This document shows positions 7,243 through 14,189 of a stretch of 14,751 bases of DNA, one piece after another. Location of the stretch: NCBI GenBank assembly GCA_958439775.1, contig CAUBWQ010000005.1, forward strand, positions 1 to 14,751, given 5' to 3'. A program made the position numbers and the translations under genes. Each line of letters opens with the position of its first letter. Within the stretch, counting starts at the first letter, position 1. This stretch comes from an uncultured Collinsella sp. (GTDB lineage Bacteria > Actinomycetota > Coriobacteriia > Coriobacteriales > Coriobacteriaceae). The notes under the pieces were generated by a model, which did no database searches, was not told the DNA's origin, and saw nothing but the letters and a program-made list of their open reading frames with translations.

Positions 7243-8376
7243 CTACTCCCGGTAGGGCACCCTGTCGCGCATCACGGCGCAAATCGCCCTGAGCCGCTTC
7301 CTCGCGACGGCCTTGAGCGCCCGCCCGTGCCCCATGCCCCGCGCCCTGCAGGCCCGGTAGTACTCGCCGTAGCGCCCCGATGACCTCACCAGGCTGTTGC
7401 ACGAGAAGATCAGCAGGGACTTGAGCCTCGCGTCGCCGCGCCTGGACGCCCTGACCGACCTCACCGACGTGCCGGAGCTCCTCACCCTCGGGGCTATGCC
7501 GCAGTACGAGGCCAGGTGGTCGTGGTCCGGGAACCTCCCGATGTCGACCGACACCGCGAGCTGCGCCGCGGTCCTCGGGCCGATGCCGGGCACGGTGAGC
7601 AGGCACGCGTAGGTCTCGTCGCCCTCGAGCAGCGCCGCCGTCTCGGCCTCGAGGGCCCCGGCCTCGTCGAGGGCCTCCGATATCCGGGCGGCCAGGAACC
7701 TGACCTGCCTGTTCTCGGCCTCGACGAGCGCCGGCGGGGGCGCGGTGGAGGCGGCCGCGGCCTCCCCGGCGGCCTCGGCCCGCGGGCCCTCGGCCCCGGA
7801 GCGGGCGATCCCCCACGCCCCGCCGAACCCGGCGAGCAGCTCCAGCCACCGCCGGTCCGACAGGTCGACCGCGGCCTCGAGGGCCGGGCAGGACTCGAGC
7901 AGCACCGCGCGCAGGCGGTTCTTGTCCCTGGTCGCGCAGGCGACGACGTGGTCGCGCTGCGACGAGAGGGCGCGGGCGGCCTCGAGGGCCTCGCCGCGGC
8001 CCGGGACCCCCGACAGGGAGCCCGGCACGCCCAGGGCGGTCCGCGCGATCACCTCGGCGTCGCGCTCGTCGGTCTTGGCCTCGCCGGCGAACAGGCCCGC
8101 GGCGCGGCTGGCGGCGAGCCCTGGCAGGTAGGCGACCCCGAGCCCCGCGGCGCGGGCCCGCCTCACGGCGAGGGACCCTATGTTGCGGAACTGGTCGACG
8201 ACGACGAGCGTGCCGGCGGGCGCGGAGGCGAACAGCGCGTCGAGCTCGGCCTCCCTGTTGCGGACGGGGGCGCTGGCCAGCACCTCCCCGTCGCGGTCGA
8301 TCAGGCAGGCCCAGTGCGACGACTTGCCGACGTCGAGGCCGAGCACGGCAGCGGGTCTGGTGGATGGCGCTTTCAC
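7243..8376 (-). CDS. IS110-family transposase (DEDD recombinase)
   Basis: This 377-residue protein has the two-part architecture of IS110 recombinases. The N-terminal RuvC-like DEDD domain shows GLDVGKSSHWACLID (Asp15), LVVVDQFRNIGSLAV (Asp61, where many relatives have Glu) and AKTDERDAEVIART (Asp103 and Asp106). The C-terminal transposase-20 domain shows LLTVPGIGPRTAAQLA (259-274), then GIAPRVRSSGTSVR (293-306) with candidate nucleophilic serines, and RRGDARLKSLL. The frame is intact, so the element may be active. The GTG at 8376 was chosen because AAGGAT lies seven bases upstream and it puts the first Asp at the usual position. An in-frame GTG at 8430 has no ribosome site. The coding DNA is extremely G+C-rich, unlike the genes on both sides, which indicates transfer from elsewhere. 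Confidence 0.92.
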   Translation of the reverse strand: MKAPSTRPAAVLGLDVGKSSHWACLIDRDGEVLASAPVRNREAELDALFASAPAGTLVVVDQFRNIGSLAVRRARAAGLGVAYLPGLAASRAAGLFAGEAKTDERDAEVIARTALGVPGSLSGVPGRGEALEAARALSSQRDHVVACATRDKNRLRAVLLESCPALEAAVDLSDRRWLELLAGFGGAWGIARSGAEGPRAEAAGEAAAASTAPPPALVEAENRQVRFLAARISEALDEAGALEAETAALLEGDETYACLLTVPGIGPRTAAQLAVSVDIGRFPDHDHLASYCGIAPRVRSSGTSVRSVRASRRGDARLKSLLIFSCNSLVRSSGRYGEYYRACRARGMGHGRALKAVARKRLRAICAVMRDRVPYRE

Positions 8377-8612
8377 GGTGGTATCCTTCCGGTAGTCGTT
8401 CGACCGGATGGCCTCCCCCTCGGCACTCACATTACCAGCCGCGGCACCTGCCCGGCACTTTCCTATCAGCCGTCGGGGGCGGCGCGCCCCGCGCCGGCAG
8501 CACCCAACGGGCCCTCTCGGGGGCAGGGACGTTCGGCCGTGCGCGGGCGCCCGGTCGGCGGCCCGTTCTGGGCGCGCCTCAATCGTAGCCCGAGAAGGGC
8601 CCGGGCTGACAA
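8377..8612 (-). ncRNA. Structured non-coding leader of the IS110 element (candidate bridge RNA region)
   Basis: No gene is seen between the transposase start and the right end of the element. In IS110-group elements this upstream end encodes the bridge RNA, whose loops pair with target and donor DNA. The stretch has several hairpins, including a perfect 7-bp stem with a 3-base loop at 8480-8496 (CGGCGCG/CGCGCCG) and a 6-bp stem at 8587-8592/8602-8607. Bases 8464-8478, next to the first hairpin, match the opposite end of the element (7228-7242) at 13 of 15 positions, as a donor-binding guide would. The RNA limits are unknown, and assignment as bridge RNA is inference from family knowledge plus this match. 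Confidence 0.45.
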
Positions 8613-8625
8613 TTTCGACTGTAAT

Positions 8626-8661
8626 GGACGTTCTTAAATGACTAGTCGTTAAAGAACGTCC
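8626..8661. repeat. Long imperfect hairpin downstream of dus
   Basis: A 10-bp perfect outer stem (8626-8635 with 8652-8661, GGACGTTCTT/AAGAACGTCC) continues past one A-A mismatch into six further pairs, one of them a wobble. It lies 12 bases after the dus stop on the minus strand and about 13 bases from the IS right end. No T-tract follows on either strand. It may be the dus 3' end signal or a REP-like palindrome. A competing pairing exists between GTCGTT (8645-8650) and AACGAC (8664-8669). Confidence 0.6.
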
Positions 8662-8672
8662 CCAACGACCAA

Positions 8673-9626
8673 CTAGCCGTGGAAGCGAGCTATGAGTGCA
8701 AGTGGCTGCTCGCGAAAGACGCGCTCGACGGCGGCGCGATATTCGTCGACCTTTTTAGTCTTGCGTACGAGCTTGTGAACGGTAGCGGGGTCGGCGAAAG
8801 CGCACTTGGCGTAGAACCACCACTCCTTCATACGAAAGACCGCGTTACCGCCAATCTCTTCTGCATAAGCCGCAAACAGCGTGTCGTGGAAGCGCTGCAG
8901 CTCAGCAGCCGTGGCAGCAGGGCCGCCGTTGACCATACGAGCCAGAGCGGGGTTCGCGAGCAGGCCGCGTCCCAGCATTACATGGCGCGTGCCGGGATAG
9001 GCCTCCACCAGCGCGTCCATATCCTCAAGATCGAAAATGTCGCCGTTATAGGCCACGGGGAACGGCGCACGCTCCAGCGTCTCGCCGTAAAACTCCTTGC
9101 GCGGCGATCCCGTATAGCGGTCCTTTTGCACACGCGGGTGCACGATCAGCTCTGCCAACGGCATGCGGCAATACAAATCGAGCACGCGCTCGTATTCGTC
9201 GTCACCCTCCAGCCCCAGCCTGGTCTTTACCGACACCGGCAACGGCGATCGCTCGCACACATCGCTTAAGAACGCCTCGAGCTCGTCGAGATTGCGCAAG
9301 AAACCCGAGCCCTTGCCCTTGGCGACAACCGTTCCCGAAGGGCAACCCAGGTTGAGATTGACCTCGCGATAGCCCATGTCGGCGAGCACCTGTACCGCCC
9401 ACACAAACTCGTCCGCATTCTTGGACATAAGCTGGGGGACGACATTGAGTCCCTGGTTATTGACAGGATCGACCTCTTTAAACGCCTTGCCCCCAAAGCG
9501 GTTCCCCACCCGCGGCGGCGGCAAAAACGGCGTGTAATAGCAATCGAGCGCACCAAAGCACTCCGCATGCACGCGACGGAACACATGCCCGGTAATCCCC
9601 TCCATAGGGGCCAGCGAAAGGATCAT
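8673..9626 (-). CDS. dus: tRNA-dihydrouridine synthase
   Basis: This 317-residue FMN-dependent enzyme reduces uridine to dihydrouridine in tRNA. The TIM-barrel start LSLAPMEGITGHVFRRV binds the flavin. NLGCPSGTVVAKGKGSGFL (92-110) carries the catalytic Cys95. SVKTRLGL (132-139) supplies the flavin-binding Lys, IVHPRVQKDRY (161-171) the conserved His163, YNGDIFD (193-199) the next barrel motif, and VMLGRGLLANPAL (216-228) the phosphate-binding loop. The C-terminal helical domain (about 240-317) is complete. Members differ in the tRNA position they modify, so no DusA, B or C letter is given. The ATG at 9626 has only a weak purine-rich ribosome site (AGAAGAG) but coincides with the family's usual start. 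The gene follows the large ABC exporter gene after a palindrome of the REP type. Confidence 0.94.
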   Translation of the reverse strand: MILSLAPMEGITGHVFRRVHAECFGALDCYYTPFLPPPRVGNRFGGKAFKEVDPVNNQGLNVVPQLMSKNADEFVWAVQVLADMGYREVNLNLGCPSGTVVAKGKGSGFLRNLDELEAFLSDVCERSPLPVSVKTRLGLEGDDEYERVLDLYCRMPLAELIVHPRVQKDRYTGSPRKEFYGETLERAPFPVAYNGDIFDLEDMDALVEAYPGTRHVMLGRGLLANPALARMVNGGPAATAAELQRFHDTLFAAYAEEIGGNAVFRMKEWWFYAKCAFADPATVHKLVRKTKKVDEYRAAVERVFREQPLALIARFHG

Positions 9627-9653
9627 CTACTCTTCTCTCATATCAACGGACGT

Positions 9654-9676
9654 GACAAAGGGACTGTCCCTTTGTC
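9654..9676. repeat. Perfect palindrome between the ABC exporter and dus genes (REP-like)
   Basis: GACAAAGGGAC and its exact reverse complement GTCCCTTTGTC flank a single base. It starts three bases after the exporter stop codon and lies 27 bases before the dus start. The 11-bp arms with a 1-base centre are unlike an ordinary terminator loop and lack a T-tract. I recall similar GGGACAGTCCC intergenic palindromes from Coriobacteriia genomes, but this is memory and was not checked. Confidence 0.7.
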
Positions 9677-9679
9677 GCA

Positions 9680-12600
9680 TTATTCGGAGCGCAGGGCTTC
9701 CACGGGGTCCTTTTTGGATGCACTGCGGGCCGGCAGCAGGCCGGCAACGACCGTCAGCAGCACCGAAATTGCAATGAGCACCAGCGCATCCTGCACGGGC
9801 AGACTCATTAGGTTGGGGACCTGTTTGGCCGCAAGCGCCCAAGCATTGACCGGGAAGCTCACGAGCACCACGACGACAATGGCAAAGACGCCGGCGATAA
9901 GGCCCTCGATAAAGGTCTCGGCGTTGAACACGTTGGCCACGTTGCGCTTTGACGCGCCAATCGCGCGTAGGATGCCGATTTCCTTCTTGCGCTCCAGTAC
10001 GCTGATGTAGGTGATGATGCCGATCATGATGGAGCTCACGACCAGGCTGATGCTCACGAACGCGATGAGCACCAAGCTGATAGTATTCACGATATCAGTC
10101 ACCGAGCCCATGATGATGCCCATGTAGTCGGTGTACGAGATTGCCCGCTCGTCGCGGCCGGCGGCTTTGACCTGCTTGTTGTACGCATCGATGTGATCAA
10201 GCACGCGCTCCTTGGCCTCAAAGTCGCGCGGGAAAATCTTGACCGAGATGGGGTCCGCCTCGTCCGCATAACCCAACGTGGTCAGATTGTTGTCGTAGGT
10301 GAGCTTCGAAGCCTTGGCATAGCTCATCATGAGCGAACTCAGGTCCTCGGCGTCCATGTTGAAATGGATGGCACGAGCAAAGGCGCTCGCATCCACGTGC
10401 ATGGCGCTCGCCAGGTTGGCAAAACTCGAAGACATCTGCGTCGCCATCTGGTCCATAAGCCCCGCTGTACCCGCCTTGAGCCGGGACGATACCGTCGACG
10501 CTATCTGCTCGCTGATTACCTTCATCACCTGATCCATAGCCTGCTGCAGATACGGAGCCAGCTGCTTTTGCACATAGTCGGTCATCGCCTGTTGCAGGCG
10601 CTCGGCCAGGGCATCGCCGCCGAGCGCCTGCAATTGAGCCAGGCATTGCTGGGCTGCGGCATCATTCTCAAGATACGTCGAGAATGCGGCAGCGAGCTTT
10701 GACGCGTCCTTAAGATCTTCGGGCGACAGCGCCTTAAACTGATCAGACTGCAAAAAGCCCTCAAACAGTTGGTTGGCAAGTATTCCCACCTGCTGCATTT
10801 GCTCGGGCGTGAGCTCCAGACCGTCAAAGATGCCCGAGAAATCTGGAGCCGGTGCTTTTGCCATGATGTCGCTGAAGTCGATGTCCTTGCCAACGTCCGA
10901 GAGGTCAATGTCCAACCCGGATAAGTCGATACCAGAAAGGTCCATACCGCCGGCCGCACCCGAAAGTGCAGACGCATCAAACGAGAACGCGCTCTTGAGC
11001 GCCGCCTCGTCCACGCTGAACATGCTGCTCAGATCCACGCCTTGTTTGGCCTCGCCTTGCAGTTCGTCGAAGGTTTTGCCCGTAAAGACATCCGTCTCGG
11101 GGTGGGCGAGTTGCTCCTGCACAATCTGCGAATCGGCAGCGCGCTCCATAAGCTGGCGAGTCAGCGCATGCGTATAGGCAATGCCCGGGGACAACGCGCT
11201 CGCGTTGGCCGTCTCGTTGGGTCGCACCACGCCCACAATGTGCACGTCGATACCGTCGGCAACCTTGGCGGCCATAAAGTCAGTGTCACCAGACATATCG
11301 GTCCACATGCCGGTCTCTTCGTTTTTGCGATACGCATCGGCCGGCGACAGCACCTTAAACGTCGTGGACAGCGCATCGTCGTAGGTAAAGTCGGCACCGG
11401 TCTCGGGCGTTTCGACCCCACCGTCAGCCGTCATGGCGCTGTTAACCAGATTGTTAAGCTCATTGATATCCAGCGCACCGATGCTGTAGAGCGTGTAGTC
11501 GCCCACCGTGCCGCGGCTCGAAAGCACCATCACGGCTTCGTTGGCAGACGTGGGCCAATGACCGGCGACGACATCGTACTGGCCGTCGAGCAGGCTCTGG
11601 TCGTCAATCATCTCGTTAAAGACCGAGGTTCCCATGGACTCCATGCTCACCGTTGCCGCCGAGCTCGCGCCTCCGCTCATGGCCTCGGTCATGGCATTGG
11701 GCACCAGACGCACGGGCTTCTCGTCACCCTTACCCGCACGATAGACAACCGGCGTTACGCCATAGCCGTACTGAATAGCGTTGACCTCTTTATCGATGCC
11801 GTCGCCACCGGCATCGAGCCATGCCTTAAAGCTCGTCATGTCGTTGGACTTAACGCTTGCAAACATATCCTTTACGGCCGTGACCACGGGAATCTTATCG
11901 ATTCCCTTAGCTTTGCCGTCGGTGCCACCGTCGGATAAATCCTCGCCGTTGGACACCTCCTCATCCGCAGCCCCATGTCCGCCCATCATGGACGACAAAT
12001 CGTAATCTTGCTTGGAGATAGTGAGCGGGTAGCTCGAGAGCGTGTCCTCCTCGACCTTTTTGATGTAGCCGTTTACGCCATTGGACAGCGCCAGAATCGC
12101 CGCGATACCGATAATGCCAATCGAGCCCGCAAAGGCCGTCATGGCCGTGCGGCCCTTCTTGGTCATGAGGTTTCGGGCAGAAAGCCCCAGCGCTGTCACA
12201 AAGCTCATCGAGGTTTTGCGCGTAGGCTTGGCCTCGCGGCGCGTGGCGTCAGCGACATCAAAGGGGTCGGAATCGTCGGTGATCTTGCCGTCCGCCAGGT
12301 TAACGATGCGCGTGGCGTACTGGTACGCCAGGTCGGGATTGTGCGTGACCATGATGACCAGGCGGTCGCGCGCAACGTCCTTGAGCAAATCCATGACCTG
12401 CACGGACGTCGTTGAGTCCAAGGCCCCGGTAGGCTCGTCGGCCAGCACAATCTCGGGATCGTTGATCAGGGCGCGGGCGATGGCCACACGTTGCATCTGC
12501 CCGCCCGAAAGCTGGCTCGGGCGCTTGTTAACGTGCTCGCCCAGGCCGACTTTCTCCAACGCCTCGCGCGCACGCTGACGGCGCTCGGCGTGTCCCACGC

Positions 12601-12967
12601 CCGTGAGCGTAAGCGCCAGCTCCACGTTTTCCAAAATGGTCTGATGCGGAATGAGGTTATAGCTCTGGAACACAAAGCCGATGCGGTTGTTGCGATAGGC
12701 ATCCCAATCGCGATCGTGAAAGTCCTTGGTCGAGATGTCATCGATCAGCAGGTCGCCCGAGTCAAAGTGGTCGAGTCCGCCGATAACGTTGAGCATCGTA
12801 GTTTTGCCCGAGCCCGAGGGACCCAGAATGGCCACGAACTCGTTATCGCGAAAAGCCAGGCTCACGTTATCGAGCGCCACCTGCGTAAACGACTGCGTGA
12901 CGTACCTTTTGCAAATACCTTTGAGCTCCAGCATGGACGGCAACCTCTCCCGCGCGGGCACGTTCAC
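9680..12967 (-). CDS. ABC exporter: MacB-like ATPase fused to FtsX-type permease with a very large extracytoplasmic domain
   Basis: This 1095-residue protein joins an ATPase to a permease. ATPase (about 12-245): Walker A GPSGSGKT (49-56), Q-loop Gln101, signature LSGGQ (153-157), Walker B IVLADEP with Glu178, switch His209. Permease: TM1 about 275-297, an extracytoplasmic region of roughly 650 residues (300-955), then TM2 about 956-987, the FtsX/MacB motif [20 protein letters not shown] (991-1010), TM3 about 1018-1044 and TM4 about 1058-1080. MacB/FtsX-type transporters act by mechanotransmission on extracytoplasmic substrates such as peptides, lipoproteins or cell-wall hydrolases; the substrate here is unknown. 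GTG at 12967 is chosen because GGAGG (12975-12979) lies seven bases upstream. The ATG at 12934 ([11 protein letters not shown]), with GAGG nine bases upstream, is also credible and closer to family starts. No accessory subunit gene is adjacent. Confidence 0.9.
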   Translation of the reverse strand: MNVPARERLPSMLELKGICKRYVTQSFTQVALDNVSLAFRDNEFVAILGPSGSGKTTMLNVIGGLDHFDSGDLLIDDISTKDFHDRDWDAYRNNRIGFVFQSYNLIPHQTILENVELALTLTGVGHAERRQRAREALEKVGLGEHVNKRPSQLSGGQMQRVAIARALINDPEIVLADEPTGALDSTTSVQVMDLLKDVARDRLVIMVTHNPDLAYQYATRIVNLADGKITDDSDPFDVADATRREAKPTRKTSMSFVTALGLSARNLMTKKGRTAMTAFAGSIGIIGIAAILALSNGVNGYIKKVEEDTLSSYPLTISKQDYDLSSMMGGHGAADEEVSNGEDLSDGGTDGKAKGIDKIPVVTAVKDMFASVKSNDMTSFKAWLDAGGDGIDKEVNAIQYGYGVTPVVYRAGKGDEKPVRLVPNAMTEAMSGGASSAATVSMESMGTSVFNEMIDDQSLLDGQYDVVAGHWPTSANEAVMVLSSRGTVGDYTLYSIGALDINELNNLVNSAMTADGGVETPETGADFTYDDALSTTFKVLSPADAYRKNEETGMWTDMSGDTDFMAAKVADGIDVHIVGVVRPNETANASALSPGIAYTHALTRQLMERAADSQIVQEQLAHPETDVFTGKTFDELQGEAKQGVDLSSMFSVDEAALKSAFSFDASALSGAAGGMDLSGIDLSGLDIDLSDVGKDIDFSDIMAKAPAPDFSGIFDGLELTPEQMQQVGILANQLFEGFLQSDQFKALSPEDLKDASKLAAAFSTYLENDAAAQQCLAQLQALGGDALAERLQQAMTDYVQKQLAPYLQQAMDQVMKVISEQIASTVSSRLKAGTAGLMDQMATQMSSSFANLASAMHVDASAFARAIHFNMDAEDLSSLMMSYAKASKLTYDNNLTTLGYADEADPISVKIFPRDFEAKERVLDHIDAYNKQVKAAGRDERAISYTDYMGIIMGSVTDIVNTISLVLIAFVSISLVVSSIMIGIITYISVLERKKEIGILRAIGASKRNVANVFNAETFIEGLIAGVFAIVVVVLVSFPVNAWALAAKQVPNLMSLPVQDALVLIAISVLLTVVAGLLPARSASKKDPVEALRSE
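10868..10942 (-). repeat. Short degenerate DLSG repeat inside the ABC exporter
   Basis: Residues 676-700 of the exporter read as tandem variants of [17 protein letters not shown] and DIDFSD. The alternating acidic and hydrophobic positions suggest a beta-solenoid-like or calcium-friendly segment in the middle of the extracytoplasmic domain. It separates a possibly substrate-facing N-terminal part from a helix-rich part (about 715-890). The structure is inferred only from the pattern. Confidence 0.55.
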
Positions 12968-13081
12968 CCGCTCTCCTCCGCCGTTCGTATTCGACGCGTT
13001 TGTCCTACTCTATCCCCATTTTTCACCGACACCAGTGAGGAATGTAACAAACCGCGCCAAAAAACGAACGGGACGGCGCCC

Positions 13082-13109
13082 AAAAGAAGAGGTCCCGAGC
13101 GGGACCTCT
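13082..13109 (-). terminator. Rho-independent terminator after the TlpA-like gene
   Basis: On the minus strand a 9-bp stem (13088-13096 with 13101-13109, arm GAGGTCCC) closes a 4-base loop and is followed by TCTTTT. It lies 80 bases past the TlpA-like stop and ahead of the ABC exporter gene, so it separates the two transcripts. Nothing else recognisable was seen in 12968-13188. Confidence 0.85.
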
Positions 13110-13188
13110 ATATGGTGGAGATTATCTTGAAAGGCAGCGGACTACTCCGCACAGCGGCGCACGAGCTTCGCCATGCTTTACGCGTTTT

Positions 13189-14160
13189 CTACTGCTCGCT
13201 ATTCGCAATCGCCTGGTCAATAAGCTTGTCGAGCGCTGCGCGCTGCTCAGCGGAGCTGATGGCTCCCACGATTGGATCCCCTACGATGTTGCCATTCTGA
13301 TCGATGACATACGTTGTCGGGAACGAGAACAAATTTGACGTAAACTTACCGGCATCGCTATCCGACTTAAACCAGATGTTCTTATATGTCACGCCCTTCT
13401 TGCTCAGCACGTCCTTGGCATCTGCAATCTCGCCCTTGTTGCCATCGAGCGTAAAGGAATTGACGCCCACGACCTGGCCGCCCTTCTTGGCAAGCTCCTT
13501 ATTCAGGTCCTCAAGGTCGCCCAACTCACCCACGCACGGCTTGCAAGTGGTGAACCAGAAGTTCATGACGGTGACCTTGTTCTTAGAGAACAGCTCGTCG
13601 CTGCTCACGTCGTTGCCATCCAGGTCCTTGCCCGTAAAGCTGGGGAACTTCGTCGCCTCGCTCGAAGCATTGGCACCAGCCGTCATGCCAGCGGGCGAAG
13701 CGTCGACGCTCTCGCCTGCGCTCGGCGTGCTTCCACAGCCAGGGAACTCCTTCTCCAAGCTCTCGAGCTTGTCCTCGATCTCCTTGATCTGCTGTGCACC
13801 GGCCTTGAGCGTCTTAAGCTCATCCGCCGTAAACTCATCCTTGGCGCCGTCGATGGTCTTGAGCAGGAAATCGCCGTAATTGCTGCCGTCCTCAATCATT
13901 GCCGATTCTTTATTTGCCGCATTGAATACCTTTTCCCACAGCGCGTTATCACTCGAAAAGATATCGTTCTCCTTCTGCATGAGTTTTGCATACAACTCGG
14001 CAGCCTCGTCGGCATTGGTCGGCTTCTGCGCAGTGAGTTCTGCGATCTTAGGATCGGAGCCCGCAGATTCGCTCGCATTGCCACCGGGCGCCGAGCACGC
14101 CACAAGACACAAGGCCAGCACCGGCACCATAAACAGGGCCGCAATCTTAGAAAGCTTCAT
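13189..14160 (-). CDS. TlpA-like thioredoxin-fold lipoprotein with an extra helical N-terminal domain
   Basis: This 323-residue protein has a signal peptide and lipobox LVAC with Cys22, so it is predicted to be lipid-anchored outside the membrane. Residues about 35-140 form an acidic, helix-rich region with no family I recognise, ending in a lone Cys142 (FPGCGSTPS). A Ser/Ala-rich linker follows. The C-terminal TlpA/ResA-type thioredoxin domain starts at about 171. It carries MNFWFTTCKPCVGEL (active-site Cys206 and Cys209) and the cis-proline loop SFPTTYVID (Pro281). It should reduce or exchange disulfides on extracytoplasmic proteins. The start is fixed at 14160: GGAGG at 14168-14172 is seven bases from this ATG but only one base from the alternative ATG at 14166. 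It lies 29 bases downstream of a polyferredoxin membrane protein gene that is probably its electron donor system. Confidence 0.9.
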   Translation of the reverse strand: MKLSKIAALFMVPVLALCLVACSAPGGNASESAGSDPKIAELTAQKPTNADEAAELYAKLMQKENDIFSSDNALWEKVFNAANKESAMIEDGSNYGDFLLKTIDGAKDEFTADELKTLKAGAQQIKEIEDKLESLEKEFPGCGSTPSAGESVDASPAGMTAGANASSEATKFPSFTGKDLDGNDVSSDELFSKNKVTVMNFWFTTCKPCVGELGDLEDLNKELAKKGGQVVGVNSFTLDGNKGEIADAKDVLSKKGVTYKNIWFKSDSDAGKFTSNLFSFPTTYVIDQNGNIVGDPIVGAISSAEQRAALDKLIDQAIANSEQ

Positions 14161-14189
14161 AGTCATTCCTCCGTTTTGCCGAAGCTTGT

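Larger units (their letters stand above)
7227..8612 (-). mobile_element. IS110-family insertion sequence (ends approximate)
   Basis: The element is defined by an intact IS110-type transposase gene and by a sharp change in base composition. For example 7741-7800 is 54/60 G or C, while 9661-9720 is about 57% G+C. The ends are placed at a short imperfect inverted match, TTGTCAACC at 7227-7235 and TTGTCAGCC read on the minus strand at 8612-8604 (8/9). This gives about 1386 bp, normal for the family. The transposase gene ends close to the left border. A leader of about 235 bases without a gene separates its start from the right border. It sits between the glutaredoxin and dus genes and interrupts no recognised gene. 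The exact ends could be off by ten bases or more because IS110 elements usually lack clear terminal repeats and target duplications. Confidence 0.75.

Noticed and set aside
6932..7849. A minus-strand frame of 305 residues spanning the IS left border and glutaredoxin gene
   Set aside because: Its first part overlaps the transposase in another frame as Gly/Arg-rich noise and the rest is antisense to glutaredoxin.
8377..8430. An 18-residue N-terminal extension of the transposase to a GTG at 8430
   Set aside because: There is no ribosome site before 8430, whereas the GTG at 8376 has AAGGAT seven bases upstream and gives the usual distance to the first catalytic Asp.
7516..8637. A 373-residue plus-strand open frame across the IS110 transposase
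   Set aside because: It is antisense to an intact transposase with all motifs. It is explained by the extreme G+C content, which removes stop codons, and its product is a low-complexity Gly/Arg-rich string with no domain.
13021..13060. A possible promoter or small dyad upstream of the ABC exporter
   Set aside because: Arms are only four bases, and the best -35/-10 pair is a weak match.
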